The notes under the pieces were generated by a model that did no database searches, was not told where the DNA came from, and was given only the letters and a program-made list of their open reading frames with translations. From positions 115,243,793-115,307,792 of the forward strand of contig OZ024929.1 in NCBI GenBank assembly GCA_964017235.1: a stretch of DNA of 64,000 bases. The letters are read 5' to 3'. The first letter of the stretch is position 1. The number at the start of each line of letters is the position of its first letter. The translations under genes were made by a program, and so were the position numbers. Source of the DNA: Sabellastarte sp. h YS-2021. Its lineage: Eukaryota > Annelida > Polychaeta > Sabellida > Sabellidae. Of the stretch, positions 1 through 12,069 are shown one piece after another.

Positions 1-428
1 AAATACATATATATCGAAAACCCTGCTAGATAGAGCGATTTCGACGAAATTTTTGACACGCAGGGTATCTCTGCGGAGTAGCCATGATAATTTTCAAACA
101 AAAAATTTCTCGCAAAAAATGGCGGCCATTTTGAATTTTTCGAATTTTTCGCAAAATTGCAAAACACAAAAATGCTTATATCTCGAAAACCGTGCTAGAT
201 AGAGCGATTTCGATGAAATTTTTGACCCACAGGGTATCTCTGCAGAGTAGCCATGCCAATTTTCAAAAAAATTTTGTCTTGCCAAAAATGGCGGCCATTT
301 TGAATATTCGAATTTTTGCGCAAAAATTGCAAAACACAAAAATGCTAATATTTCGAAAACCGTGCTACATAGAGCGATTTCGACGAAATTTTTTATCTTC
401 AGGGTATCTCTGCAGAGCAGCTATCCCA
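1..428. repeat. Satellite, 168 bp monomers (about 2.5 copies)
   Basis: The anchor CGAAAACC occurs near 16, 184 and 353, giving a period of 168-169 bp. Each unit carries a purine-rich motif, a GATAGAGCGATTTCGA block and a GCGGCCATTTT block. The same family returns at 11690-11945, so it flanks the 133 bp satellite on both sides. Short open frames here are repeat artefacts. Confidence 0.9.
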
Positions 429-429
429 A

Positions 430-2946
430 AGAGCTTTCACTTGGTGAAGTTTCAGACCCATAGCTAATTGCTCACCTACTCAAAAAGAGTAAATGCGAAT
501 TACCTCTAAAAGTATTGCAGATGGCCAATTTTTCTCAAATAACTCATTCACCTACTTTTGGAAGAGCTTTCACTTGGTAAAGTTTCAGACCCGTAGCTAA
601 TTACTCACCTACTCAAAATGAGTAAATGCTAATTATCTCAAAAACTATTGCGGATACCCAATTTTTATCAAATAACTCATTCATGTACTTTTGGGAGAGC
701 TTTCACATGGTGAAGTTTCAGACCCGTAGATGATTACTCACCTACTCAAAATGAGTAAATGTGAATTATCTCTTAAAGTATTGCAGATAGCCAATTTTTC
801 TCAAATAACTCATTCACCTACTTTTGGAAGAGCTTTCACATGGTGAAGTTTCAGACCCATAGCTAATTACTCACCTACTCAAAATGAGTAAATGCGAATT
901 ATTATCTCCCGCCCGGCTCGCCGGAGGGAGATCATAATTTGCACCATGTGCGTGTGTACGTGCGTGCGTGCGTGTGTGTGTCACGCAGTTTTCTCTGAAA
1001 CTACTACAGTTACACATTTTTGGTAAATCGCAAGTCCTAATGAATTTTTTTGCTGTTCAATATTTTTGGGGTTTGGTGAACTTTGGCCTACTTTTGAGTG
1101 AGTAATAGCTATTTTAGCTAATATAATTATATGGCTTATAACTCTGAAACTATTGCATTTACAGTATTTTGTTCTAATATGTTGTTCAGCTACTTTCTCC
1201 ACAGCTACAACATGGTCAGTAGTTTGGAAGTGTATCTCCATAGCTAAGTGAGTAATAGCTACTTTGTCAATTTTTAATTATAACCATAATGAGTAAATGG
1301 CTTATATCTTCATAAGTATTGCAGCTACACAATTTTGTTCCAATATGTTGTTCAGCTACTTTCTCCACAGCTACAACATGGTCAGTAGTTTGCAAGTGTA
1401 TCTCCATAGCTAAGTGAGTAATAGCTACTTTTTCAATTTTTAATGATAACCATAATGAGTAAATGGCTTATATCTTCAAAAGTATTGCAGCTACACAATT
1501 TTGTTCCAATATGTTGTTCGGCTACTTTTTCCTCTGCTACAACATGGTCAGTAGTTTGGAAGTGTATCTCCGTAGCTAAGTGAGTAATAGCTACTTTTTC
1601 AGTTTTTAATGATAACCATAATGAGTAAATGGCTTATATCTTCAAAAGTATTGCAGCTACACAATTTTGTTCCAATATGTTGTTCAGCTACTTTCTCCAC
1701 TGCTACAACATGGCCAGTAGTTTGGAAGTGTATCTCTATAGCTAAGTGAGTAATAGCTACTTTTTCAATTTTTAATGATAACCATAATGAGTAAATTGCT
1801 TATATCTTCAAAAGTATTGCAGCTACACAATTTCTCTCAAATATGTTGTTCATGTACTTTTTTGTGAACTGTAACATATTTAAGTTTCACAACTGTTGCT
1901 CAATCTACAAGTGAGTAATGGCTACTTTATTGCTACTTTTAGTGAAAATGTGAAAAATCAGAAATATCTCTCAAACTGTAAGATATAGAGCAATTTCGAG
2001 CAAATTTTTGACCCACAGGGTAGTACTAGAGTATCCTATTGCTAAGGGGGGAAAAGTTTGGTGAACTTTGGCCTACTTTTGAGTGAGTAATAGCGCTTTT
2101 ACCTAATATAATTATATGACTTATAACTGTCAATGAGTAAATGGCTTATATCTTCATAAGTATTGCAGCTACACAATTTTGTTCCAATATGATGTTCAGC
2201 TACTTTCTCAACAGCTACAACATGGTCAGTAATTTGGAAGTGTATCTCCATAGCTAAGTGAGTAATAGCTACTTTTTCAATTTTTAATGATAACCATAAT
2301 GAGTAAATGGCTTATATCTTCAAAAGTATTGCAGCTACACAATTTCTCTCAAATATGTTGTTCATGTACTTTTTGGTGAACTGTAACATATTTAAGTTTC
2401 ACAACTGTTGCTCAATGTACAAGTGAGTAATGGCTACTTTATTGCTACTTTTAGTGAAAATGTGAAAAATCAGAAATATCTCTCAAACTGTAAGAGATAG
2501 AGAAATTTCGAGCAAATTTTTGAACCACAAGGTAGTACTAGAGTATCCTATACTAAGGGGAAAATGGTTTGGTGAACTTTGACCTACTTACTCACCTACT
2601 CAAAATGAGTAAATGCGAATTCTCTCTAAAAGTATTGCAGATAGCCAATTTTTCTCAAATAACTCATTCACCTACTTTTGGAAGAGCTTTCACTTGAAGT
2701 TTCAGACCCGTAGCTAATTACTCACCTACTCAAAATGAGTAAATGCTAATTATCTCTAAAAGTATTGCAGATAGCCAATTTTTCTCAAATAACTCATTCA
2801 TCTACTTTTGGGAGAGCTTTCACTTGGTGAAGTGTGAGACCTGTAGCTAATTTCTCACCTACTCAAAATGAGTAAATGTTAAATATCTCTAAAAGTATTG
2901 CAGATAGCCATTTTTTCTCAAATAACTCATTCATTTACTTTTGGAA
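430..2946. repeat. Tandem segmental duplication, copy A
   Basis: This 2517 bp block is repeated almost without change at 2947-5466. In order it holds 133 bp monomers (430-905), a GC-rich imperfect hairpin with a GT-rich microsatellite (906-980), a spacer, 166 bp monomers (anchor TAAGTGAG at 1245, 1411, 1577 and 1743), a mixed stretch with 151 bp-family sequence (1900-2580), and more 133 bp monomers. No gene is seen in it. Confidence 0.92.
906..980. repeat. GC-rich imperfect hairpin plus GT microsatellite (copy A)
   Basis: Between 906 and 930 the sequence is an imperfect inverted repeat (CTCCC...GGGAG around CCGGCTCGCCGG) inside very AT-rich satellite. It is followed by a run of GTGCGTGTGTACGTGCG type up to 980. 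The matching stretch in copy B is 3424-3496, where the GT tract differs slightly in length. It looks like a foreign insertion that was then amplified with the block. Confidence 0.75.
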
Positions 2947-5466
2947 GAGCTTTCACTTGGTGAAGTTTCAGACCCATAGCTAATTGCTCACCTACTCAAA
3001 AAGAGTAAATGCGAATTACCTCTAAAAGTATTGCAGATGGCCAATTTTTCTCAAATAACTCATTCACCTACTTTTGGAAGAGCTTTCACTTGGTAAAGTT
3101 TCAGACCCGTAGCTAATTACTCACCTACTCAAAATGAGTAAATGCTAATTATCTCAAAAACTATTGCGGATACCCAATTTTTATCAAATAACTCATTCAT
3201 GTACTTTTGGGAGAGCTTTCACATGGTGAAGTTTCAGACCCGTAGATGATTACTCACCTACTCAAAATGAGTAAATGTGAATTATCTCTTAAAGTATTGC
3301 AGATAGCCAATTTTTCTCAAATAACTCATTCACCTACTTTTGGAAGAGCTTTCACATGGTGAAGTTTCAGACCCATAGCTAATTACTCACCTACTCAAAA
3401 TGAGTAAATGCGAATTATTATCTCCCGCCCGGCTCGCCGGAGGGAGATCATAATTTGCACCATGTGCGTGTGTACGTGCGTGCGTGTGTGTGTGTGTCAC
3501 GCAGTTTTCTCTGAAACTACTACAGTTACACATTTTTGGTAAATCGCAAGTCCTAATGAATTTTTTTGCTCTTCAATATTTTTGGGGTTTGGTGAACTTT
3601 GGCCTACTTTTGAGTGAGTAATAGCTATTTTAGCTAATATAATTATATGGCTTATAACTCTGAAACTATTGCATTTACAGTATTTTGTTCTAATATGTTG
3701 TTCAGCTACTTTCTCCACAGCTACAACATGGTCAGTAGTTTGGAAGTGTATCTCCATAGCTAAGTGAGTAATAGCTACTTTGTCAATTTTTAATTATAAC
3801 CATAATGAGTAAATGGCTTATATCTTCATAAGTATTGCAGCTACACAATTTTGTTCCAGTATGTTGTTCAGCTACTTTCTCCACAGCTACAACATGGTCA
3901 GTAGTTTGCAAGTGTATCTCCATAGCTAAGTGAGTAATAGCTACTTTTTCAATTTTTAATGATAACCATAATGAGTAAATGGCTTATATCTTCAAAAGTA
4001 TTGCAGCTACACAATTTTGTTCCAATATGTTGTTCGGCTACTTTTTCCTCTGCTACAACATGGTCAGTAGTTTGGAAGTGTATCTCCGTAGCTAAGTGAG
4101 TAATAGCTACTTTTTCAGTTTTTAATGATAACCATAATGAATAAAAATGGCTTATATCTTCAAAAGTATTGCAGCTACACAATTTTGTTCCAATATGTTG
4201 TTCAGCTACTTTCTCCACTGCTACAACATGGCCAGTAGTTTGGAAGTGTATCTCTATAGCTAAGTGAGTAATAGCTACTTTTTCAATTTTTAATGATAAC
4301 CATAATGAGTAAATTGCTTATATCTTCAAAAGTATTGCAGCTACACAATTTCTCTCAAATATGTTGTTCATGTACTTTTTTGTGAACTGTAACATATTTA
4401 AGTTTCACAACTGTTGCTCAATCTACAAGTGAGTAATGGCTACTTTATTGCTACTTTTAGTGAAAATGTGAAAAATCAGAAATATCTCTCAAACTGTAAG
4501 ATATAGAGCAATTTCGAGCAAATTTTTGACCCACAGGGTAGTACTAGAGTATCCTATTGCTAAGGGGGGAAAAGTTTGGTGAACTTTGGCCTACTTTTGA
4601 GTGAGTAATAGCGCTTTTACCTAATATAATTATATGACTTATAACTGTCAATGAGTAAATGGCTTATATCTTCATAAGTATTGCAGCTACACAATTTTGT
4701 TCCAATATGATGTTCAGCTACTTTCTCAACAGCTACAACATGGTCAGTAATTTGGAAGTGTATCTCCATAGCTAAGTGAGTAATAGCTACTTTTTCAATT
4801 TTTAATGATAACCATAATGAGTAAATGGCTTATATCTTCAAAAGTATTGCAGCTACACAATTTCTCTCAAATATGTTGTTCATGTACTTTTTGGTGAACT
4901 GTAACATATTTAAGTTTCACAACTGTTGCTCAATGTACAAGTGAGTAATGGCTACTTTATTGCTACTTTTAGTGAAAATGTGAAAAATCAGAAATATCTC
5001 TCAAACTGTAAGAGATAGAGAAATTTCGAGCAAATTTTTGAACCACAAGGTAGTACTAGAGTATCCTATACTAAGGGGAAAATGGTTTGGTGAACTTTGA
5101 CCTACTTACTCACCTACTCAAAATGAGTAAATGCGAATTCTCTCTAAAAGTATTGCAGATAGCCAATTTTTCTCAAATAACTCATTCACCTACTTTTGGA
5201 AGAGCTTTCACTTGAAGTTTCAGACCCGTAGCTAATTACTCACCTACTCAAAATGAGTAAATGCTAATTATCTCTAAAAGTATTGCAGATAGCCAATTTT
5301 TCTCAAATAACTCATTCATCTACTTTTGGGAGAGCTTTCACTTGGTGAAGTGTGAGACCTGTAGCTAATTTCTCACCTACTCAAAATGAGTAAATGTTAA
5401 ATATCTCTAAAAGTATTGCAGATAGCCATTTTTTCTCAAATAACTCATTCATTTACTTTTGGAAGA
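2947..5466. repeat. Tandem segmental duplication, copy B
   Basis: Second copy of 430-2946. The offset is 2516 up to about 4140 and 2518 after a 2 bp insertion there. Only scattered substitutions are visible, so the duplication is recent. It joins 133 bp monomers to 133 bp monomers, as expected for unequal exchange between monomers in register. Confidence 0.92.
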
Positions 5467-7740
5467 GCTTTCATATGGTGAAGTTTCAGACCCATAGCTA
5501 ATTACTCGCCTACTCAAAATGAGTAAATGCGAATTATCTCTAAAAGTATTGCAGATAGCCAATTTTTCTCAAATAACTCATTCATCTACTTTTGAAATAG
5601 CTTTCACATGGTGAAGTTTCAGACTCGTAGGTAATTACTCACCTACTCAAAATGAGTAAATGCTAATTATCTCTAAAAGTATTGTGGGTACCCAATTTTT
5701 CTCAAATAACTCATTCATCTACTTTTGGAAGAGCTTTCACATGGTGAAGTTTCAGACCCATAGCTAATTACTCACCTACTCAAAATGAGTAAATGCGAAT
5801 TTTCTCTAAAAGTATTGCAGATAGCCAATTTTTCTCAAATAACTCATTCACCTACTTTTGGCAGAGCTTTCACTTGGTGAAGTTTCAGACCCATAGCTAA
5901 TTACTCACCTACTCAAAATGAGTAAATGCGAATTTTCTCTAAAAGTATTGCAGATAGCCATTTTTTCTCAAATAACTTATTCACCTACTTTTGGAAGAGC
6001 TTTCACATTGTGAAGTTTCAGACCCATAGCTACTTACTCGCCTACTCAAAATGAGTAAATGCTAATTATGTCTAAAAGTATTGCAGATAGCCAATTTTTT
6101 TCAAATAACTCATTCATATACTTTTGCAAGAGCTTTCACTTAGTGAGGTTTCAGACCCCTAGCTAATTTCTCACCTACTCAAAATGAGTAAATGCGAATT
6201 ATCTCTAAAAGTATAGAAGATAGCCAATTTTTCTCAAATAACTCATTCACCTACTTTTGCGAGAGCTTTCACTTGGTGAAGTGTCAGACCTGTAGCTAAT
6301 TTCTCACCTACTCAAAATGAGTAAATGCTAAATATCTCTAAAAGTATTGCAGATAGCCAATTTTTCTCAAATAACTCATTCATTTACTTTTGGAAGAGCT
6401 TTCACATGGTGAAGTTTCAGACCCATAGCTAATTACCCGCCTACTCAAAATGAGTAAATGCGAATTATCTCTAAAAGTATTGCAGATAGCCAATTTTTCT
6501 CAAATAACTCATTCATCTACTTTTGGAAGAGCTTTCACATGGTGAAGTTTCAGACCCATAGCTAATTACTCACCTACTCAAAATGAGTAAATGCGAATGC
6601 TCTCTAAAAGTATTGCAGATAGCCAATTTTTCTCAAATAACTCATTCACCTACTTTTGGGAGAGCTTTCACTTGGTGAAGTTTCAGACCCGTAGCTAATT
6701 ACTCACCTACTCAAAATGAGTAAATGCTAATTATCTCTAAAAGTATTGCAGATAGCCAATTTTTCTGAAATAACTCATTCATCTACTTTTGGAAGAGCTT
6801 TCACATGGTGAAGTTTCAGACCCGTAGCTAATTACTCACCTACTCAAAATGAGTAAATGCTAATTATCTCTAAAAGTATTGCAGATAGCCAATTTTTCTC
6901 AAATAACTCATTCATCTACTTTTGGGAGAGCTTTCACTTGGTGAAGTGTGAGACCTGTAGCTAATTTCTCACCTACTCAAAATGAGTAAATGTTTAATAT
7001 CTCTAAAAGTATTGCAGATAGCCATTTTTTCTCAAATAACTCATTCATTTACTTTTGGAAGAGCTTTCCACATGGTGAAGTTTCAGACCCATAGCTAATT
7101 ACTCGCCTACTCAAAAAGAGTAAATGCGAATTATCTCTAAAAGTATTGCAGATAGCCAATTTTTCTCAAATAACTCATTCACCTACTTTTGGGAGAGCTT
7201 TCACTCCGTGAAGTTTCAGACCCATAGCTAATTACTCACCTACTCAAAATGAGTAAATGAGAATTAGCTCTAAAAGTATTGCAGATAGCCAATTTTTCTC
7301 AAATAACTCATTCATCTACTTTTGAAAGAGCTTTCACATTGTGAAGTTTCAGACTCGTAGGTAATTACTCACCTACTCAAAATGAGTAAATGCTAATTAT
7401 CTCTAAAAGTATTGTGGGTACCCAATTTTTATCAAATAACTCATTCATCTACTTTTGGAAGAGCTTTCACATGGTGAAGTTCCAAACCCCAGGTATTTAC
7501 TCACCTACTCAAAATGAGTAAATGCGAATTATCTCTAAAAGTATTGCAGATAGCCAGTATTTTTCAAATAACTCACTTCACCTATATTTTGGGAGAACTT
7601 TCAATTAGTGAATTTTCAGATCCATATCTAATTACTCACCTATTCAAAATGAGTAATTGCCTATTATCACAAAAAGTATTGCAGATAGCCAGTATTTCTC
7701 AAATAACTCATTCACCTACATTTTGGAGATATTTCACATG
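5467..7740. repeat. 133 bp satellite array (about 17 monomers)
   Basis: Tandem monomers of 133 bp. Each contains TACTCAAAATGAGTA, an inverted repeat of TACTCA with a 3 nt centre, then AAAAGTATTGCAGATA and TTTCAGACCCATAGCTAATT. Divergence is a few percent between neighbours and rises towards 7480-7740, where the array decays. Short open frames such as 7514-7744 are by-products of the repeat. Confidence 0.93.
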
Positions 7741-8040
7741 CTAAAGTTTTTTTATGAATTATTAAAATAATTTTTAATGCATTAAAATTAATGAAATCAT
7801 GCACTAAATCGATTATAACTTGAAAAGTATTGTATTTAGAGCATTTTGTTAAAATATGTTATTCACCTACTTTTTCCCACAGCAACAACATGGTGAGTAA
7901 CTTGGGTGTCTATCTCAATAGATAAGTGAGTAATAGCTACTTTTGGATTTTTCACTAACTTCCATCATGAGTGAAATCACTTGTAACTTGAAAACTATTG
8001 CATTTAGACCTTCAGGGTAGTACAAAAGTGTCCTATGCAA
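7741..8040. repeat. Degenerate satellite bridge
   Basis: AT-rich stretch with two diverged monomers of the 155/166 bp type (ATAACTTGAAAAGTATTG, then GTGAGTAATAGCTACTTTT). The first half closely resembles 23590-23760 and 28010-28180 inside the dispersed composite elements, which links the satellite block to those elements. Confidence 0.7.
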
Positions 8041-8690
8041 AGGGGAAAGATTTCAATTTTCGCCACTTTTGGCGGCCTTCTTGGATTTTAGCGGAAAAAA
8101 ATGAAAAAGTGTGAATATCTCGAAAACCATAAGAGATAGAGCAATTTCGAGCGAATTTTTGACCTGCACGGTAGTACAAGAATGTCCTGTGCAAAGGGGT
8201 AAAATATCAATTTTCGCCACTTTTGGCAGCCTTTTTGGATTTTTGCGGAAAATAGAAAAGTGTCAATATCTCGAAAACCGTAAGAGATAGAGCAATTTTG
8301 AGCAAATTTTTGACCTGCAGGGTGGTACAAGAGTCTCCTGTGCAAAGGGGGAAAATTTCAATTTTCGCCACTTTTGGCGGCCATCTTACATTTTTGCGGA
8401 AAATGAAAAAGTGTCAATATCTCGAAAACCGTAACAGATCGAGCGATTTCGAGCAATTTTTTGACCCGCAGGGTGATATAAGAGTGTCCTGTCCAAAGGG
8501 GAAAAATTTCATTTTTCGTCACTTTCGGCGGCCATCTTGGATTTTTGCTGAAAATGGAAAAGTGTCAATATCTCGAAAAGCATAACAGATAGAGCGGTTT
8601 CAAGAGAATTTTCGACCTGCAGGATGGTACAACAGTGTCCTATGCAAAGGGGAAAAATTTCAATGTAGTATTTCTTCCCCTGCGGTACTC
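8041..8690. repeat. 151 bp tandem repeat, 4 monomers
   Basis: The anchor CGAAAA occurs at 8121, 8272, 8423 and 8574, an exact 151 bp period. Each unit has TTTTCGCCACTTTTGGCGGCC, ATATCTCGAAAACC, an AGATAGAGC block and TGTCCTGTGCAAAGGGG-like sequence. It is distantly related to the 168 bp family through the CGAAAACCGTNNNAGATAGAGC core. The antisense frames at 8088-8345 and 8509-8748 follow the period and are not genes. Confidence 0.9.
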
Positions 8691-8715
8691 GGCGGGAGAT
8701 ACATACCGCGGCAGT

Positions 8716-11585
8716 GGTCTTGTCTCTAAAAGTATTGCAGATAGCCAATTTTTCTCAAATAACTCATTCACCTACTTTTGGGAGAGCTTTCACATGGTGA
8801 AGTTTCAGACCCATAGCTAATTACTCACCTACTCAAAATGAGTAAATGCTAATTGTCTGTAAAAGTATTGCTGATACCCAATTTTTATCAAATAACTCAT
8901 TCATCTACTTGTGGGAGAGCTTTCACATGGTGAAGTTTCAGACCCATAGTTAATTACTCACCTACTCAAAATGAGTAAATGCGAATTATCTCTAAAAGTA
9001 TTGCAGATAGCCAATTTTTCTCAAATAAATCATTCACCTACTTTTGGGAGAGCTTTCACTTGGTGAAGTTTCAGACCCATAGCTAATTACTCACCTACTC
9101 AAAATGAGTAAATGCGAATTATCTCTAAAAGTATTGCAGATAGCCAATTTTTCTCAAATAACTCATTCACCTACTTTTGGGAGAGCTTTCACTCTGTGAA
9201 GTTTCAGACCCATAGCTAATTACTCACCTACTCAAAATGAGTAAATGCGAATTATCTCTAAAAGTATTGCAGATAGCCAATTTTTCTCAAATAAATCATT
9301 CACCTACTTTTGGGACAGCTTTCACTTGGTGAAGTTTCAGACCCATAGCTAATTACTCACCTACTCAAAATCAGTAAATCCGAATTATCTCTAAAAGTAT
9401 TGCAGATAGCCAATTTTTCTCAAATAACTCATTCACCTACTTTTGGAAGAGCTTTCACTCTGTGAAGTTTCAGACCCATAGCTAATTACTCACCTACTCA
9501 AAATGAGTAAATGCGAATTATCTCTAAAAGTATTGCAGATAGCCAATTTTTCTCAAATTAATCATTCACCTACTTTTGGGAGAGCTTTCAATTGGTGAAG
9601 TTTCAGACCCATAGCTAATTACTCACCTACTCAAAATGAGTAAATGCGAATTATCTGTAAAAGTATTGCAGATAGCCAATTTTTCTCAAATTAATCATTC
9701 ACCTACTTTTGGGAGAGCTTTCACTTGGTGAAGTTTCAGACCCATAGCTAATTACTCACCTACTCAAAATGAGTAAATGCGAATTATCTCTAAAAGTATT
9801 GCAGATAGCCAATTTTTCTCAAATAACTCATTCACCTACTTTTGGGAGAGCTTTCACTGGGTGAAGTTTCAGACCCATAGCTAATTACTCACCTACTCAA
9901 AATGAGTAAATGTGAATTATCTCTAAAAGTATTGCAGATAGCCAATTTTTCTCAAATAACTCATTCACCTACTTTTGGCAGAGCTTTCACATGGTGAAGT
10001 TTCAGACCCATAGCTAATTACTCACCTACTCAAAATGAGTAAATGCGAATTATCTCTAAAAGTATTGCAGATAGCCAATTTTTCTCAAATAACTCATTCA
10101 CCTACTTTTGGGAGAGCTTTCACTCTGTGAAGTTTCAGACCCATAGCTATTTATTCACCTACTCAAAATGAGTAAATGCTAATTATCTGTAAAAGTATTG
10201 CGGATACCCAATTTTTATCAAATACTCATTCATCTACTTGTGGGAGAGCTTTCACATGGTGAAGTTTCAGACCCATAGCTAATTACTCACCTACTCAAAA
10301 TGAGTAAATGCAAATTATCTCTAAAAGTATTGCAGATAGCCAATTTTTCTCAAATAACTCATTCACCTACTTTTGGAAGAGCTTTCACTCTGTGAAGTTT
10401 CAGACCCATAGCTAATTACTCACCTACTCAAAATGAGTAAATGCGAATTATCTCTAAAAGTATTGCAGATAGCCAATTTTTTTCAAATTAATCATTCACC
10501 TACTTTTGGGAGAGCTTTCAATTGGTGAAGTTTCAGACCCATAGCTAATTACTCACCTACTCAAAATGAGTAAATGCGAATTATCTGTAAAAGTATTGCA
10601 GATAGCCAATTTTTCTCAAATTAATCATTCACCTACTTTTGGGAGAGCTTTCACTTGGTGAAGTTTCAGACCCATAGCTAATTACTCACCTACTCAAAAT
10701 GAGTAAATGCGAATTATCTCTAAAAGTATTGCAGATAGCCAATTTTTCTCAAATAACTCATTCACCTACTTTTGGGAGAGCTTTCACTTGGTGAAGTTTC
10801 AGACCCATAGCTAATTACTCACCTACTCAAAATGAGTAAATGTGAATTATCTCTAAAAGTATTGCAGATAGCCAATTTTTCTCAAATAACTCATTCACCT
10901 ACTTTTGGCAGAGCTTTCACTTGGTGAAGTTTCAGACCCATAGCTAATTACTCACCTACTCAAAATGAGTAAATGTGAATTATCTCTAAAAGTATTGCAG
11001 ATAGCCAATTTTTCTCAAATAACTTCACCTACTTTTGGCAGAGCTTTCACTCGGTGAAGTTTCAGACCCATAGCTAATTACTCACCTACTCAAAATGAGT
11101 AAATGCGAATTATCTCTAAAAGTATTGCAGATAGCCAATTTTTCTCAAATAACTCATTCACCTACTTTTGGGAGAGCTTTCATTCTGTGAAGTTTCAGAC
11201 CCATAGCTATTTATTCACCTACTCAAAATGAGTAAATGCTAATTATCTGTAAAAGTATTGCGGATACCCAATTTTTATCAAATACTCATTCATCTACTTG
11301 TGGGAGAGCTTTCACATTGTGAAGTTTCAGACCCATAGCTAATTACTCACCTACTCAAAATGAGTAAATGCAAATTATCTCTAAAAGTATTGCAGATAGC
11401 CAATTTTTCTCAAATAACTCATTCACCTACTTTTGGGAGAACTTTCACTTGGTGAAGTTTCAGACCCATAGATAATTATTCACCTACTCAAAATGAGTAA
11501 ATGTGAATTATCTCTTAATAGTATTGCAGATAGCCAATTTTTCTCAAATAACTCATTCACCTACTTTTGGCAGAGCTTTCACACA
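8716..11585. repeat. 133 bp satellite array (about 21 monomers) with a higher-order duplication
   Basis: Same monomer as 5467-7740; the anchor AAAATGAG recurs at 9101, 9234, 9367 and 9500. Rare variants reveal a duplicated block. The TTTTGGAAGA...CTCTGTGAAG variant at 9441 recurs at 10371 (offset 930, 7 monomers). The CTATTTATTCACC variant at 10147 recurs at 11207 (offset 1060, 8 monomers). The second block therefore holds one extra monomer, near 10906-11040. Confidence 0.92.
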
Positions 11586-11960
11586 CGAAAATGAAAAATT
11601 GTGAATATCTCGGAAAAGCTATTTCTTTTGCTTTAATGCTCGGCGGGAGATACACACCGCGGCAGTGGTCTTGACAAAAATTTTTCTCTCCCCAAAAATG
11701 GTGGCCATTTTGAATTTTCAAAGTTTTTGCAAAACACAAAAATGCTTATATCTCGAAAACCGTGCTATATGGAGCGAACTCAAAAAAATTTTGGACCTGC
11801 TGGGTATCTCTGCAGAGTAGCCATGCCAATTTTCAAAATATTTTTGTCTCGCCAAATATAGCGAACATTTTGAATTTTTTAATATTTTTTTGCAAAACAC
11901 AAAAATGCTTATATCTTGAAAACCGTGCTAGATAGAGCAGACTGCGCTGACTTTGGTTGC
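11586..11960. repeat. Satellite edge: junction piece plus 168 bp monomers
   Basis: The 133 bp array ends abruptly at about 11585. A junction piece at 11639-11675 (CGGCGGGAGATACACACCGC) matches one at 8693-8725, so the same junction occurs at two array borders. Two monomers of the 168 bp family follow to about 11945. The antisense frames at 11557-11739 and 11718-11900 only follow the repeat. Confidence 0.8.
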
Positions 11961-12069
11961 CACAACAGTATAAGGCTAGAAACGAAGCATTTTCTTAATA
12001 CTTTAGCACTCACCTTTATATCCTTTTCGGGACGCTTTGTTTTTGCTATGCAAAAACATTATCTTTTTT

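Noticed and set aside
981..4218. Antisense open frames of 86-89 codons at 981-1241, 3497-3757 and 3949-4218
   Set aside because: They follow the monomer period and recur only because the DNA is duplicated. Composition is not protein-like.
430..11585. Regularly spaced short palindromes (TACTCAaaaTGAGTA) that might suggest a CRISPR array
   Set aside because: The entire 133 bp unit is conserved, there are no unique spacers, and the setting is eukaryotic. It is satellite DNA.
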